The position numbers were made by a program, and so were the translations under genes. Below are positions 39,085-49,509 of a stretch of 52,467 nucleotides of DNA, piece after piece (the stretch's first letter is position 1; each line of letters starts with the position of its first letter). Source of the DNA: Prorocentrum cordatum (Eukaryota; Sar; Dinophyceae; Prorocentrales; Prorocentraceae); NCBI GenBank assembly GCA_963575745.1, contig CAUYUJ010015729.1:112501-164967 (forward strand), given 5' to 3'. The notes below the pieces were generated by a model that searched no databases, was not told the origin of the DNA, and saw only the letters and a program-made list of their open reading frames with translations.

Positions 39085-40168
39085 GTTCTCACTACTGAAG
39101 AATGAGTATTGTTGACGCCCCCATCTGGTGACCATTGTGTACATATATATATAGGAACATACCAAACCATACAAATAATTGCCTACGACCTAGTCATCAT
39201 TGGAATCACAAGGGTCAAGCTTCGCCCCTGGCCCCCGGGCTAGAACAACAACAACGGCTCCCGCTTGAGACTTCCTCGCATTTTACACAGGAATCGCTCT
39301 GTCGGCGTTCTGGAGTCGCGATCTCGCTGAAGACTGCCTTGCGATTTGCTCAAGAATCGCGTTCTTGCATTGGAATTCTTCGCAATTTGCTAAATCGCCG
39401 CGCTCCCGACATTCAGGCACCCAGGAATCGCTCTTACGCCTAGGACTTCCTCGCAGCTTACTTTAGGGATCGGGATCTCGCAGCCCTTCGTGGCCCCGTT
39501 GCAGCCCTTCGTGGCCCCCCCGCTGCCCTTCGTGGCCCTGTTGCAGCCCTTCGTGGTCCCCTCGCTGCCCTTCGTGGCCCCGTTGCAGCGCTTCGTGGCC
39601 CCCTCGCTACCCTTCGTGGCCACGTTGCAGTCCTTCGTGGCCCCCTCGCTGCCCCTCGTGGCCCCGTTGCAGCTTTTCGTTGCCATTTCGCTGCACTTCG
39701 TGGCTCCGTTGCAGCCCTTCGTGGCCCCCTCGCTGCCCTTAGTGGCCCCGTTGCAGCCCTTCGTGGCCCCCTCGCTGCCCTTCGCGCTATCGCTCGAGAC
39801 TTTCTCGCGATTCATGCAGGACGCACGCTTCAGCAACCGCTTGCTCGAGATTGCCGCCTGAGCCCGCCTTCTCGACCCACCCGTTCGGTCCTATCCGCCC
39901 GATTTGCCCGATTAGTTCTGTCACTTGTTTTCTGCTCCTAGCCCTCCTTCTGCTCTCTCTCGTGCTCCATCATCCCCTTTCCCCTTGTCCCTTCCTTCCA
40001 TTCGTCCTGTCTTCCCCTGTCTCAGGGGCTGCGCGAAATACGCGTTGCAGGTAGGGAAGATCTACCCCCAAGGGGGTGCGATCGAAGACGATGAGGGCGG
40101 GTATCGAAGGTGGTTGATATACGTGTTGAATGGCACGCGAGCAGATAAGATCGATTAGTCTTACAATT
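39085..40168 (+). repeat. Tandem cluster unit 6 (type B)
   Basis: Opening block TTCTCACTACTGAAGAATGA. An insertion with ATATATATAT lies at about 39140-39230. The minisatellite (39478-39782) has regular 42-base periods. The type B end is as in unit 4 (CGCTATCGCTCGAGACTTTC, CATGCAGGACGCACGCTTCA), and the 3' block ends TTAGTCTTACAATTG. Confidence 0.9.
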
Positions 40169-41010
<842 letters not shown>

Positions 41011-41017
41011 ATAACGA

Positions 41018-41042
41018 GGAGGGGAAGGAGGAGGAGGAGGAG

Positions 41043-41075
<33 letters not shown>

Positions 41076-41082
41076 CAGGATC
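41018..41082. repeat. GGA purine tract
   Basis: GGAGGAAGAGGAGG-type repeat. Confidence 0.9.
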
Positions 41083-41187
41083 ATCTTGCTGAACTAAGAG
41101 CCGCGTTGGGCTCAGGAGGGGCTCGGGTTCTCGGGCCGTTCCTCAGATGTATGCTGTGGAACCTGTTGGCGGCCTAGGCCCATCGTG

Positions 41188-41376
41188 GCCAGGAAAGCCA
41201 CTTCGTTCCTTATTGTAGTGGCCTCCGGCCAGTGCCGCCGATCCGGGGCGCTCCGGGTGCCTATGGAAATGAACGACGATGAGGAAGACGAAAACGACGA
41301 CGACAACGAATACGTCGACGACGACGACGACGAGAGCGACGACGACAGGAAAGCCACTTCGTTCCTTATTGTGCGG
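41188..41376. repeat. 30-base direct repeat flanking a GAC array
   Basis: CAGGAAAGCCACTTCGTTCC plus TTATTGT occurs at about 41191 and about 41347. Between them lies CGACGACGATGAGGAAGACG-type trinucleotide sequence. The intervening piece is 156 bases from repeat to repeat. Confidence 0.85.
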
Positions 41377-42442
41377 TCCTTCTGGTAGCACGATGACGGT
41401 ATCAGAGAAGCCAAACTATGCACAAGCGATGCTGCAGCACAACCTCCCGTTCCAAGCCCCCTCCCCAGACGCCTCTGCAAGTCTTCCTTTGTCCCCGTTA
41501 ACGACCAGCATACACTCCAGGCGATGCTTAAGAAAACCCAAGTTTTCGGCCAGAGTCTCGATGATTCTTAATGTTTCAATGTGCATCCTAACATTCGAAT
41601 GGACATTCTGGGTTTGATTTCAAATTATGAGACAATGAATGTCTGAACCCATGATTTCTAAAGCATTTCGCAGGGTGTAGTTATGCCTGCCATGTTGGCG
41701 AGGGCACCACGTTGAACTGGAGCTGTCTTGTTCCGTCTTGTAGCTTTCTCGCCCGTGGTTAGGGCCGGGGCCGCGAGCGACAGTGATCAGACAGTGCAGC
41801 GAGAAGTCCAGCGACATCCCCCTTTCGAAGAAGGGCAGCGCTCACCCGTGTGACTGTTGCACAGGCTCGCCCTGGCTGTCATGAGTTCCGAGGGGAGGCT
41901 CAAGCGTCAGCTCCATGCTGAAAGCGCACCGCCATGGATCCGTGCAGCGCTGCGTGCGGCGAGGTGTCGCGTCCCTCCACTTGGCGAAGACTCAAGCGCA
42001 AGTTCCCTTCTGAGAACATGATCGAACCACGAACCTGGAACGAGATGTAGAGATGTGAGGCGTGGATGTGTTTTCAAGGCGCCTGATTGGGCGACGGCCA
42101 CTTGCGATAATGAATGTATCGATGCGTATCTACCGTGCCAGGGATTCTGTGGTGATGTGCTGTGATGAGTTGAAGTGCATCATGTCGCGTAAGCTGAGCT
42201 GTGCTCGATTGCGGTGTGGATCTAGTCGTCCTTGGCGTGCGAGTCCGACCGAACCGATGCCCTACGCTCGAGCTGCACGAACGCACAGTCCGCCCAGATC
42301 TGGCTGCGGTCGAGGCCGAAGCGAACGGCACGGCGAGTGGAGGACGGGCCGAAGCGCGGCGAGCCGCAGCGCGACGAGCTGCATCACGACGAGCCGGCAC
42401 AGCTGTGGTGCACGGGCGACAGCGAGCCGATGTAACAACAGG
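41377..42442. other. Unassigned, no recognised gene
   Basis: Ordinary mixed composition, less GC-rich than neighbours, several short frames. No motif seen on either strand. 42240-42440 has an Arg/Ala-rich plus frame (RAEARRAAARRAASRRAGTA) that is compositional. Confidence 0.35.
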
Positions 42443-42694
42443 TGGTCTTGGCTCACGAGCGAAAGGGGGCCCATGGAAAACACATGGCTTGCGCTGCCGG
42501 GCGAAAGGACCCCAGGCCGAAACATAGGATTTGGGCCCACTGGCGCAAGGAGCCCGTGTGCAAGCATATGGTTTTGGTTCACGTGCGGAAGGGACCCCTG
42601 TAGAGACACATGCTTTGAGCTCGCGAGCGGGATGAACCCATTTGAAAGCACATGGCTTGGGCTCGCGGGGGAAAGGAACCCATGCAATTAGAAT
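42443..42694. repeat. Six-copy 42-bp minisatellite
   Basis: Six consecutive 42-base units of the form GGCTTGGGCTCGCGGGCGAA / AGGANCCCATGNGAAAGCACAT, starting 42443, 42485, 42527, 42569, 42611 and 42653. Since 42 is a multiple of three, every frame repeats every 14 residues (minus: EPKPYACTRAPCAS, GPKSYVSAWGPFAR). Copies are 60-75 percent alike, so it is an old array. Confidence 0.95.
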
Positions 42695-42895
42695 GCCCCC
42701 CCTGGGAGGCCTAGACACGTGAAAACACATGCCAAGTGCACGTGCGCCAGACGCACTTATACATTCGAAGATTCCGACCTCATGGTAGATATCTTCCTTG
42801 GCGGCCTGGGCGCGCTTCTTTCATGACATCCTCAACATATTCTGCAGAATCAGCGTTTCGAACAAACGAAAACAAGTGTTTCGCCTGAGACATCG

Positions 42896-43100
42896 TCAAC
42901 AAATGATATGAAACGAGCGTTTCGTTCGGAACATCCTCAATATCTTAATCAGCCGGCCTTCTTCGCCTTCGTTATTGATCGCAACATAGAGCCAGTGGCC
43001 CTTTTCGATCATGGCACCGGTGATAGTGCGCATTCTACAAGAGAGCTGGACACGAGCCCGTCCAAGGAAATACAGAAGTCCTCTATCTTGCTGAATGTAG
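42896..43100 (-). CDS. Exon-like fragment, unidentified, minus strand
   Basis: It reads YCYIQQDRGLLYFLGRARVQ, LSCRMRTITGAMIEKGHWLY and VAINNEGEEGRLIKILRMFR to a stop. Composition is balanced and unlike the repeats on both sides. It may be an exon or an old coding relic; no family recognised. Confidence 0.4.
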
Positions 43101-43107
43101 CAGTAGA

Positions 43108-43327
43108 GTGAGTGCGCGCGGCGCTGATGCGAGAGCCCCGTGCTCAGCAGCAGTGGCTCTCCACCCGTGAAGCCAGCGGATCCTGCGAGAAGAGGGTGCG
43201 CGGCTTGCGGGCGAGAGCACAGTCTCGACAACGACCCCCTTTCCGGCCCGAAGCGGTGAAGCTGCCCTCCCCCTCCCTCTCCCCCTCCTCCTGCTGCTCC
43301 TCCTCCTCCTCCTCCTCATCATCATCA

Positions 43328-43359
<32 letters not shown>

Positions 43360-43672
43360 CTCCTCCCTCCTCTCCTCCCTCCTCCCCTCCTCCCCCCTCC
43401 CTCCTCCCCCTCCTCCTCCTCCCCCTCCCTCCTCCTCCAGGCTTTCAAGACGAGCGCGCGCGGCGCGAAGGCGAGAAGCCCCCCCTTTTGCGGCCGCTCT
43501 CCCTCCGTGGAGCCGCTGCGGACGCCTGGGACGCACGCGCGCGGCGCTGGGGCGAGCGAGGCCTCCTCGTCCTCCTCTCCCTCCTCCTCCTCCTCCCTCC
43601 TCCTCCTCCTCCTCCTCCTCCTCCTCCTCCCTCCTCCGCCTCCTCCCTCCTCCTCCTCCTCCTCCTCCTCCT

Positions 43673-43703
<31 letters not shown>

Positions 43704-44360
43704 TCCTCCTCCTCCTCCTCTCCTCCCCCTCCTCTTCCTTTCTTCCCTCCTCCCGCGGAGCTGCCGCAACCTCTTGAGGAGTGCGGCGCGTGGCGCCGAG
43801 GCGAGAGCCGCATCTTGAAAAGGAGCCGCCCTCCATCCTCCTGTTGCTGTCGCAGGCTTTCAGAGCGATTGTGTGCACCGCCAGGGCGAGCACCATAGTT
43901 TCAAAAGGAACCGCCTTCTGTCCGTGAAGCTGTTGCAGCCTCTTTTCGCACTGATGTGCGCGGCGCTCAGGCGAGAGCCATGTTTTGGAACGATTCCCCC
44001 GTCCATCCGTGCAGCTGCTGCACGCTGTTAAGACGAATGTGCGCGGCGCTGAGGCGAGAGCCGCGTTGTGAAAAGGATCTGCCCTCCATCAGTGAAGCTG
44101 TTGCGAACTCTTGGGGCAGATGTGCGCCGTGCTCAGGCGAGAGCCACATTTCTAAAAGGAGCCGCCATCCATCCGTGAATCTGCTGCAAGCTTTTGAGAA
44201 GAATGTGCGCGGCGCCAAGGCGAGAGTCACACTCTGTAGAGGAACCGCCCTCCGCTCGTGGAGCTGGTTCCAAACTTTTGAAGCGCTAGGGCGAAAACCA
44301 TATTTTGAAAACCACCCGCGCTCCATCCTTGAAGCTGTTTCACCTTTCAAGCTTCAGGAC
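43108..44360. repeat. 84-bp minisatellite interrupted by TCC expansions
   Basis: The unit is marked by GTGCGCGGCGCTGAGGCGAG then AGCC...AAAAGGANCCGCCCTCCATC then CGTGAAGCTGTTGCAANCTT. Clear unit starts are at about 43786, 43873, 43954, 44038, 44122 and 44205 (period 81-88, modal 84). Worn copies lie at about 43108, 43196, 43460 and 43535. Two long TCC/CTC tracts (43262-43437 and 43560-43748) sit inside units. Confidence 0.9.
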
Positions 44361-44494
44361 CAGAAGTGGTGAGGAAGTCTCCGACAAAACGCCCAGCCCT
44401 CCCTGCCGACACGCCCGGGGCTGCGACGGGGAGGATTCATTTTCCCCAAAAACGGTGCTCGCACTTAGGGGCTCTTACTTTCTTTTCCGAGGAA
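44361..44494. other. Short spacer between minisatellites
   Basis: Unique-looking; no motif. Confidence 0.4.
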
Positions 44495-44710
44495 TTGGGC
44501 CTGGGTGGCGGTCTGGCGGCTCCGTGCTCGCCGCCACCGCCCCGTCGCTGCCTCGTCGCCGCCCGTCGTCTGGGCCTGGGTGGCAGTCTGGCGCGTGCTC
44601 GCCGCCGCCCCCCCGTCGCCGCCTCGTCGCCGCCCGTCGTCTGGCACAGGGTGGCGGTCTGGCTGCTACGTGCCAGTTGCCGCCGCCCCGTCGCCGCCTC
44701 GTCGCTGCCA
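44495..44710. repeat. Three-copy 71-75-bp repeat
   Basis: GGGTGGCGGTCTGGCGGCTC ... CCCCGTCGCCGCCTCGTCGC ... CCGTCGTCTGG occurs three times from about 44498. Confidence 0.9.
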
Positions 44711-44960
44711 ACGATTGCACAACATGAACGTTGCACCGTACATGTTGCTCAACACAGATTGCTCAGCACCGCATCTCTATATATATATGTATATATATAC
44801 AGATGCTGCACCACATGTATTGCACATCATATATGGCTCCACCAAGATGGTACGACATACATTGCACAGCGTAGATAGCACAACAAATGTCGCACACCTA
44901 TATTGCACCACATAGGTTTCCCCACACATTGCACAACATAGATGGCTAGAACACACACTC
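44711..44960. repeat. Degenerate TTGCACAACATAGAT repeat with AT hairpin
   Basis: Words such as TTGCACAACATGAACG, TTGCACCGTACATG, TTGCACATCATATATGG and TTGCACCACATAGG repeat every 15-25 bases. At about 44770-44806, GCATCTCTATATATATATG pairs with TATATATATACAGATGC as an AT-rich hairpin. Confidence 0.75.
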
Positions 44961-45003
44961 TTTGGGGTCCACGCTGATGAACATTTACAAGGGAAAGACA
45001 TGA

Positions 45004-45125
45004 ATGAGGCGGAGGAGGAGAACGAAGAGGAGAAGGAGGAGGAGGACGAGGAGGAGGAGGGGGAACATGAGGACGAGGAGGACGAGGAGGACGAGGAGGA
45101 CGAGGAGGAGAAGGAGGAGGATACG
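45004..45125. repeat. GGA/GAC trinucleotide array
   Basis: GAGGAGGACGAGGAGG-type repeat. Confidence 0.9.
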
Positions 45126-45826
45126 CGAAATAGGGAGGCAGGAGGACGAATGCACAGGAACGTGCAGCCTCAAAGTGCCAGAGGGGGGGCGCCTCGGGCC
45201 CACGGGCACCCGCCCTGGTGATTCGATTGGGCTCGACCAGCGGTTCTCACGTGTGGCGACGACGTCGCGAGTTGGTGCGACTTGGAAGCAGCACACTCCC
45301 ACAGCACACGGATGCCAGCGGAGATGCCGACGTTTCGTTTGGCATCCCAGATGTGTGAGTTGGTGCTTCGGGGACACACGCTGACTTTGGGTCAGGTTGG
45401 TCAGGTTCCGGTCCCCCAGATGGGGCCGAAGCCGTTGTGGTCCTCGCCTCGAGTGTTTATTCTCTTGCGCAGCTGTGTCCTGGAGCTCGGAGCAATCTTT
45501 TTTTGTTCGTTTGTCCTCGTTCGCTCGCTCGCCGCGCCCCCCCCGAACGCCCCCCCCACCCCACACCCACCTCTGCGTCTCCCCATGGTGGCCGCAGGCG
45601 CCCCACGATGGCCACGCGAGCCCCCTCCTCACCCTTTTTGCCCCTCCCGCCCCTCGCCGCCCGCCCCGTGCAAGAGAGCCGAGCCGCGAGCGCGTACGAC
45701 GCCGACATCTCTCGGACGGCTCCGGCTCGCCGCCGCCGGCCCTCGAGGGCCGCGCGCCCGGCCGCTCGCCCGCTCCTCCCGGAGGCGGAGCGCTCCCCAG
45801 GCAGACCCAGCAGGCTTGCCTAGGAT
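45126..45826. other. Unassigned GC-rich sequence
   Basis: A plus frame open from 45282 (MPAEMPTFRLASQMCELVLR, GHTLTLGQVGQVPVPQMG) and minus frames through the same bases. I could not decide which, if any, is coding. Confidence 0.35.
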
Positions 45827-46022
45827 CTAGGCTTATGTCGGGCGTGTCCCCCTACAGGGGGATTGTCGACGAAAAATCAAAAATACCTAAACAATACACC
45901 AAACAGGTAAAAAATAGTCCAAGAATAGTCCCCACAATAGTTTTGGATTGTATCTATATATATATACACATAATTTTCGTCGAAAATCCCCCTGTAGGGG
46001 GACAGGCCCGACTTAAATCTAG
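45827..46022. mobile_element. MITE-like element with 50-bp terminal inverted repeats (H2)
   Basis: Left arm 45827-45876 and right arm 45973-46022 pair over CTAG...GTCGGGC, GTGTCCCCCTACAGGGGGAT and TCGACGAAAA with few mismatches. Each arm has its own small palindrome CCCCCTACAGGGGG. The interior (45877-45972) is AT-rich and non-coding. The 196-base length, terminal inverted repeats and lack of a gene are typical of a MITE. Confidence 0.85.
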
Positions 46023-46029
46023 GCCTCCC

Positions 46030-46257
46030 AGATGGGGTCCGAGTAGATGGGGTCGAAGGATCGCGCCACATCGCCGATACATCGGCGATGCAGATCGATG
46101 TGGAGCTCGATTTCATCCACGCCGACATGGCCGATGCATCACCCACGCCGACGATGCATCGCCGGTGCATCGCCGATGCATCGCCGATCGCCGATGCATC
46201 GCCGACGTATCGGCGATGCGGCGCGATCTTTCGACCCCATCTACTCGGACCCCATCT
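46030..46257. mobile_element. MITE-like element with 63-bp terminal inverted repeats (H3)
   Basis: Arms 46030-46092 and 46195-46257 match at about 60 of 63 positions. They begin AGATGGGGTCCGAGTAGATG and end in the CATCGCCGATACATCGGCGATG region, itself palindromic. The interior repeats GATGCATCGCCGAT words. It shares arm sequence with 47558-47730, so it belongs to a family. Confidence 0.88.
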
Positions 46258-46326
46258 AGGAGACCTCTATAGGATCGGTGTAGATTGTTCCAGGCCCAGA
46301 CATGATCGCGTCGTTAACAAAAATCA

Positions 46327-46445
46327 GGACGGGAGGTTTTTGGCCATTTCTGGCCTCGGGGGGCCCTCGCCGGGCCTCGGGACCGTCAAGAAACGATTCA
46401 GGATGAAAAACCGGTCCCGGGGAAAGGGTCGGGACTTCCAAGGAC
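46327..46445 (+). repeat. Dispersed repeat family D1, copy 2
   Basis: GGGAGGTTTTTGGCCATTTC, TGGCCTCGGGGGGCCCTCGC and GGAAAGGGTCGGGACTTCC match 17270-17405 on the same strand. Closest to an apparent consensus. Confidence 0.85.
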
Positions 46446-46724
46446 CCCGTATTGAAAAAATCAGGACGTCGCGTGCCTGTGTGTAAATCGTTTCAGAGCG
46501 TTCTGGACCGCTCTGGAACGGCCGCGGCGCCCGATGCATCCTCCAGGGCCGCCGGATCCCGGTCTTGGCTCCGCGTCGGCCCAGGGGCTGGAGTGGACGG
46601 GGTCGGCGGATCGCGCCGCGTCGGCCACGGCATTCTCGATGCCACGAGCACGGCGGAGGTGGTGGCGACGACGGCGGCGGCGGCGACGAGCCCAGGCGTG
46701 CGGCGTCCTGCTTTTTTTTTCGAT
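46446..46724. other. GC-rich spacer between opposed D1 copies
   Basis: Includes a CGGCGG-rich patch. A further exon of the kinase gene might lie near here, but none was recognised. Confidence 0.4.
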
Positions 46725-46862
46725 GCGGGGCCCCTGGCAGTCCCGACCCTTTCCGCGGGACCGGCGTTTCTCCTCCCGAGTCGTGCCCTGGCGCCCCCGA
46801 GGCCCAGCGAGGGCGCCCCGAGGCCGGAGATGGCCCAAAGGCCCCCCCCCCCCGTCCTGATG
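46725..46862 (-). repeat. Dispersed repeat family D1, copy 3 (inverted)
   Basis: Its reverse complement contains CCGGTCCCGCGGAAAGGGTC, GGGACTGCCAGGGGCCCCGC and GGGCCATCTCCGGCCTCGGG in the D1 order. It faces copy 2 across 280 bases. Confidence 0.8.
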
Positions 46863-47055
46863 TCTTTTCCGCGGCGCGATCCTGCCTGGGCACTCGGCGA
46901 CGGCTGCTGCGGCTGCGACGACGAGCGCGGCGGCGGCGGCGGCGGCGAGCACGCCGACGGGCACTGCCCGGGCCCGGCCGCCCCCCGGGGCGGCGGGAGG
47001 AGCACGGCGCGCACGGGCGAGGGGCGGCCCGGGGCCGCCGGTGGCCGCCGCCGAG

Positions 47056-47103
47056 GACGTGCACTTCCTGTACGTCGTCATGGAGCTCTGCCAGGGCGGC
47101 GAG
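47056..47103 (+). CDS. Ser/Thr protein kinase, hinge-region exon
   Basis: It reads DVHFLYVVMELCQGGE, kinase subdomain V (the hinge), where ATP adenine binds; the text is typical of CAMK/CDPK-type kinases. The codon before D is a Glu ending in the AG of a possible acceptor (47054-47055). The exon would end at GGCGAG 47103, followed by GC. Joined to 49690 it gives MELCQGGEVFAKIVELKRFG with no frame change. The upstream lobe (P-loop, VAIK Lys, HPNIV) was not found in the window, so this is either an isolated part of a gene with large introns or a fragment. Confidence 0.7.
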
Positions 47104-47159
47104 GCCCCTCGTCGACGAGCGGGGGCGCGGCATGAGCGTGCGGTGCAGTGGGAAGAGGG

Positions 47160-47347
47160 GGGTGATGGCTAGGGGGGGGTGGACATATTGGGGCGGGGGC
47201 CATGACATCTCCCCAGATCTCCCCGGCGCCTCTTCTTGCTTCGGTATGTCCCCGGCCCCCCCCCCCCCTCGTGGGCCGCGCCCGCGTGCCGCCGGCCACG
47301 ACTTGCGCCTCCCCCTCGTGGACGACCCCCTCCTGGACGCCCCCGAT
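47160..47347 (+). repeat. Dispersed repeat family D2, copy 2
   Basis: Matches 31326-31505 in order and strand, including GCGGGGGCCATGACATCTCC, GGCGCCTCTTCTTGCTTC and CGTGCCGCCGGCCACGACTT. Confidence 0.8.
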
Positions 47348-47557
47348 CATCGAAGCGCGGAGCGCGGCATGAGCAGAAGCTCTCGGAGCTCGGCGTGGGC
47401 TGCTCGGAGATCTGCGCCGGGCCCCGGCCTGGCGCGCGCCGCGCGCCAGGGCGGGGGGTCCAGCGCGGAGCCGAGAAATCCGCGCGGACCTCCAAAGGTC
47501 TATGTTTATGCAGTTCTTTTTTCTCTACATCAGCTCTAGGCCTCCCAGTCAGTTGGG

Positions 47558-47730
47558 GTCCGAGTGGGGTCGGACGATCGCTCCGCGTCGCCGATGCGGC
47601 TCGATGCAGAGCCCGACTTTTGCCACGCCGACGGCGCCGATCCTTCGCCGACGTCGCCGATGCATCGGCGCCGCATCGGCAATGCATCGCCGATGCGGCG
47701 CGGTCCTCCGACCCCATCTACAGTCGGACC
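47558..47730. mobile_element. MITE-like element related to H3 (H4)
   Basis: Left GGTCCGAGTGGGGTCGGACG and right end (reverse complement) GGTCCGACTGTAGATGGGGT followed by CGGAGGACCGCGCCGCATCG pair with small gaps. It is preceded by TAGGCCTCCCAG, which also precedes H3 at 46020. The interior has the same GCCGATGCATCGGC words. A diverged second member of the H3 family. Confidence 0.75.
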
Positions 47731-47820
47731 AAGGTATGAGATCGAGGTCGATTCGGGGAGGGTACCCTGATGTTCTTCGTGCTTGTTGGATGCTCTTGTG
47801 CATCTTTGGATGAGGCACCC
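47722..47820 (+). repeat. Dispersed repeat family D3, copy 1
   Basis: GTCGGACCAAGGTATGAGAT, then TCGATTCGGGGAGGGTACCC, GTTCTTCGTGCTTGTTGGAT and GCTCTTGTGCATC match 49976-50075 in order. Confidence 0.8.
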
Positions 47821-48394
47821 TCGAGTGTTATTCAGTTTGTGCCAGCGGAGGGTCTCATGTTCTTGAAGGATGTTCTTCCGTGCTAGGTCCGGCCGTACTC
47901 GGACCCCATCGAGGTCTCTAGCAGCAACGTTTGTCCGATCCTGGGCCACGGCACGGTGGAGGCGCTCGTTGAGGAATGTGCCTAGTAGGCTGCAGACCCT
48001 GGAGGATTCCTTTTCTGATGAGTGCGGCGGTGATGTCCATGGCCGATCCACGGTTGGAGTTCCACCAGCTTCTAGACCCTGGGTTCCTTATCGAAGGGTG
48101 CCACGTCCAGTGCCATGTCTCATGCCCCCACCGTATCTCAGCCCCGTCAGGCCGAACCCCCGAGATGGGGGTAGGCCCCGCGAACCCCCGAGGGGAGCAG
48201 CACGCACTCCTGCCTCTACATAGTGGGGGGTCAGATCGGTCCGTAGGGCCAGGGCCACGCTAGCTGGGGACGGTACAGGCTAGGCAGGAGGGGAACAAAC
48301 ACGCACGGAGGCACAAACAGAAGTTCGCCCCGCTCCCAGGATCGCGCGGAAGAGATGGGAGGTGGAGGGGGAAACGAACCTCCAGAGAGTGTGG
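47821..48394. other. Intron sequence, no gene seen
   Basis: A GTACTCGGACCCCATCGAGG at about 47890 looks like a lone H3-type end. The rest has no recognised feature. Confidence 0.4.
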
Positions 48395-48960
48395 AAGAAC
48401 ATGCGTGGAGGAGGAGGAGGAGGAGGAGGAGGAGGAGGAGGAGGAGGAGGAGAGGAGGAGGAGGAGGAGAGGAGCAGGAGAGGGGAAGGAGCGAAGAGGA
48501 AGGAGGAGGAGGAGGAGGAGGAGGAGGAGGAGGAGGAGGAGGAGGAGGAGGAGGAGGAGGAGGAGGAGGAGGAGGAGGAGGAGGAGGAGGAGGAGGAGGA
48601 GGAGGAGGGAGGAGGAGGAGGAGGAGGAGGAGGAGGAGGAGGAGGAGGAGGAGGAGGAGGAGGAGGAGGAGGAGAGGAGGAGGAGGAGGAGGAGGAGGAG
48701 GAGGAGGAGGAGGAGGAGGAGGAGGAGGAGGAGGAGGAGGAGGAGGAGGGGAGGAGGAGGGAGGAGAGGAGGGAGGAGGAGGAGGAGGAGGAGGAGGAGG
48801 AGGAGGAGGAGGAGGAGGGAGAGGGGAGGAGGAGGAGGAGGAGGAGGCGGAGGAAGGAGGAGGAGGAGGAGGGAGGAGGAGGAGGAGGAGGAGGAGGAGG
48901 AGGAGGGAGGAGGAGGAGGAGGAGGAGGAGGAGGAGGAGGAGGAGGAGGAGGAGGAGGAG
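48395..48960. repeat. 560-bp GGA purine tract
   Basis: Almost uninterrupted GGA with occasional GAGAGG, GGGAGG and GGCGGA. All three plus frames and the minus frames are open (poly-Glu/Gly/Arg, poly-Pro/Leu/Ser). The mirror-symmetric purine strand can form triplex (H-) DNA. Confidence 0.97.
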
Positions 48961-49127
48961 TGGGCCCCTCTCGCCGAGCGCTGGCCAGCCCCCCCCCCTG
49001 GGCGCCCCGAGCAGCGCGAGGGCCGCGGGCCGAGGCCCACAGCGGGAGCCCTCGCGAGAGCGCTCGTCGGGGCCCCACGGCGCAGAGGCCGGGCGGGACC
49101 CGCGGGGCCTCTCGTGATCGGGACGAT
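48961..49127. other. GC-rich intron sequence
   Basis: Nothing recognised. Confidence 0.4.
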
Positions 49128-49320
49128 CGAAATGGGTACGGAAAGAATGGGTTCAATGCCCAACAGCAGTTCCTGTTCATTTTGAACAGGGATCCATGTC
49201 CGCGCCGCCGCGGACATTGTTCACTGAGGAAAGAGAGCTGCCTGCGCAACAGCGGCCGCTGTCGGTTTTGGACAACATTAGCTGTTGGGCACTGTACCCA
49301 TTTTTTCCGTACCCACTTCG
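49128..49320. mobile_element. MITE-like element with 40-bp terminal inverted repeats (H5)
   Basis: Arms 49128-49167 and 49281-49320 match at about 36 of 40 positions (CGAAATGGGTACGGAAAGAA against CGAAGTGGGTACGGAAAAAA; both continue ATGGGT...TGCCCAACAGC). The interior contains small palindromes CTGTTCATTTTGAACAG, GTCCGCGCCGCCGCGGAC and CAGCGGCCGCTG. A different family from H2 and H3. Confidence 0.88.
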
Positions 49321-49509
49321 GGCGTCCGAACGTGAGGCCCGCCGCCTCGGGCTGGCGTGGGGCGCTCCAGAGAGGGCCTCGCCTGCGAGGATCGGAGGAG
49401 CTCACGAGCGGCGGACACGTCTCGAGCAGGGGATATCGACTGCACGAGTGAGCTGCCCCGCAATTGAGTATTTTCTCGTCGAATGCATTGGCAGAATGCG
49501 GGAGGGACG
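49321..49509. other. Intron sequence, no gene seen
   Basis: Nothing recognised. Confidence 0.4.

Noticed and set aside
48231-49451. Open frames of 250-380 codons on both strands across the GGA tract
   Set aside because: Compositional: GGA/TCC repeats contain no stops in any frame.
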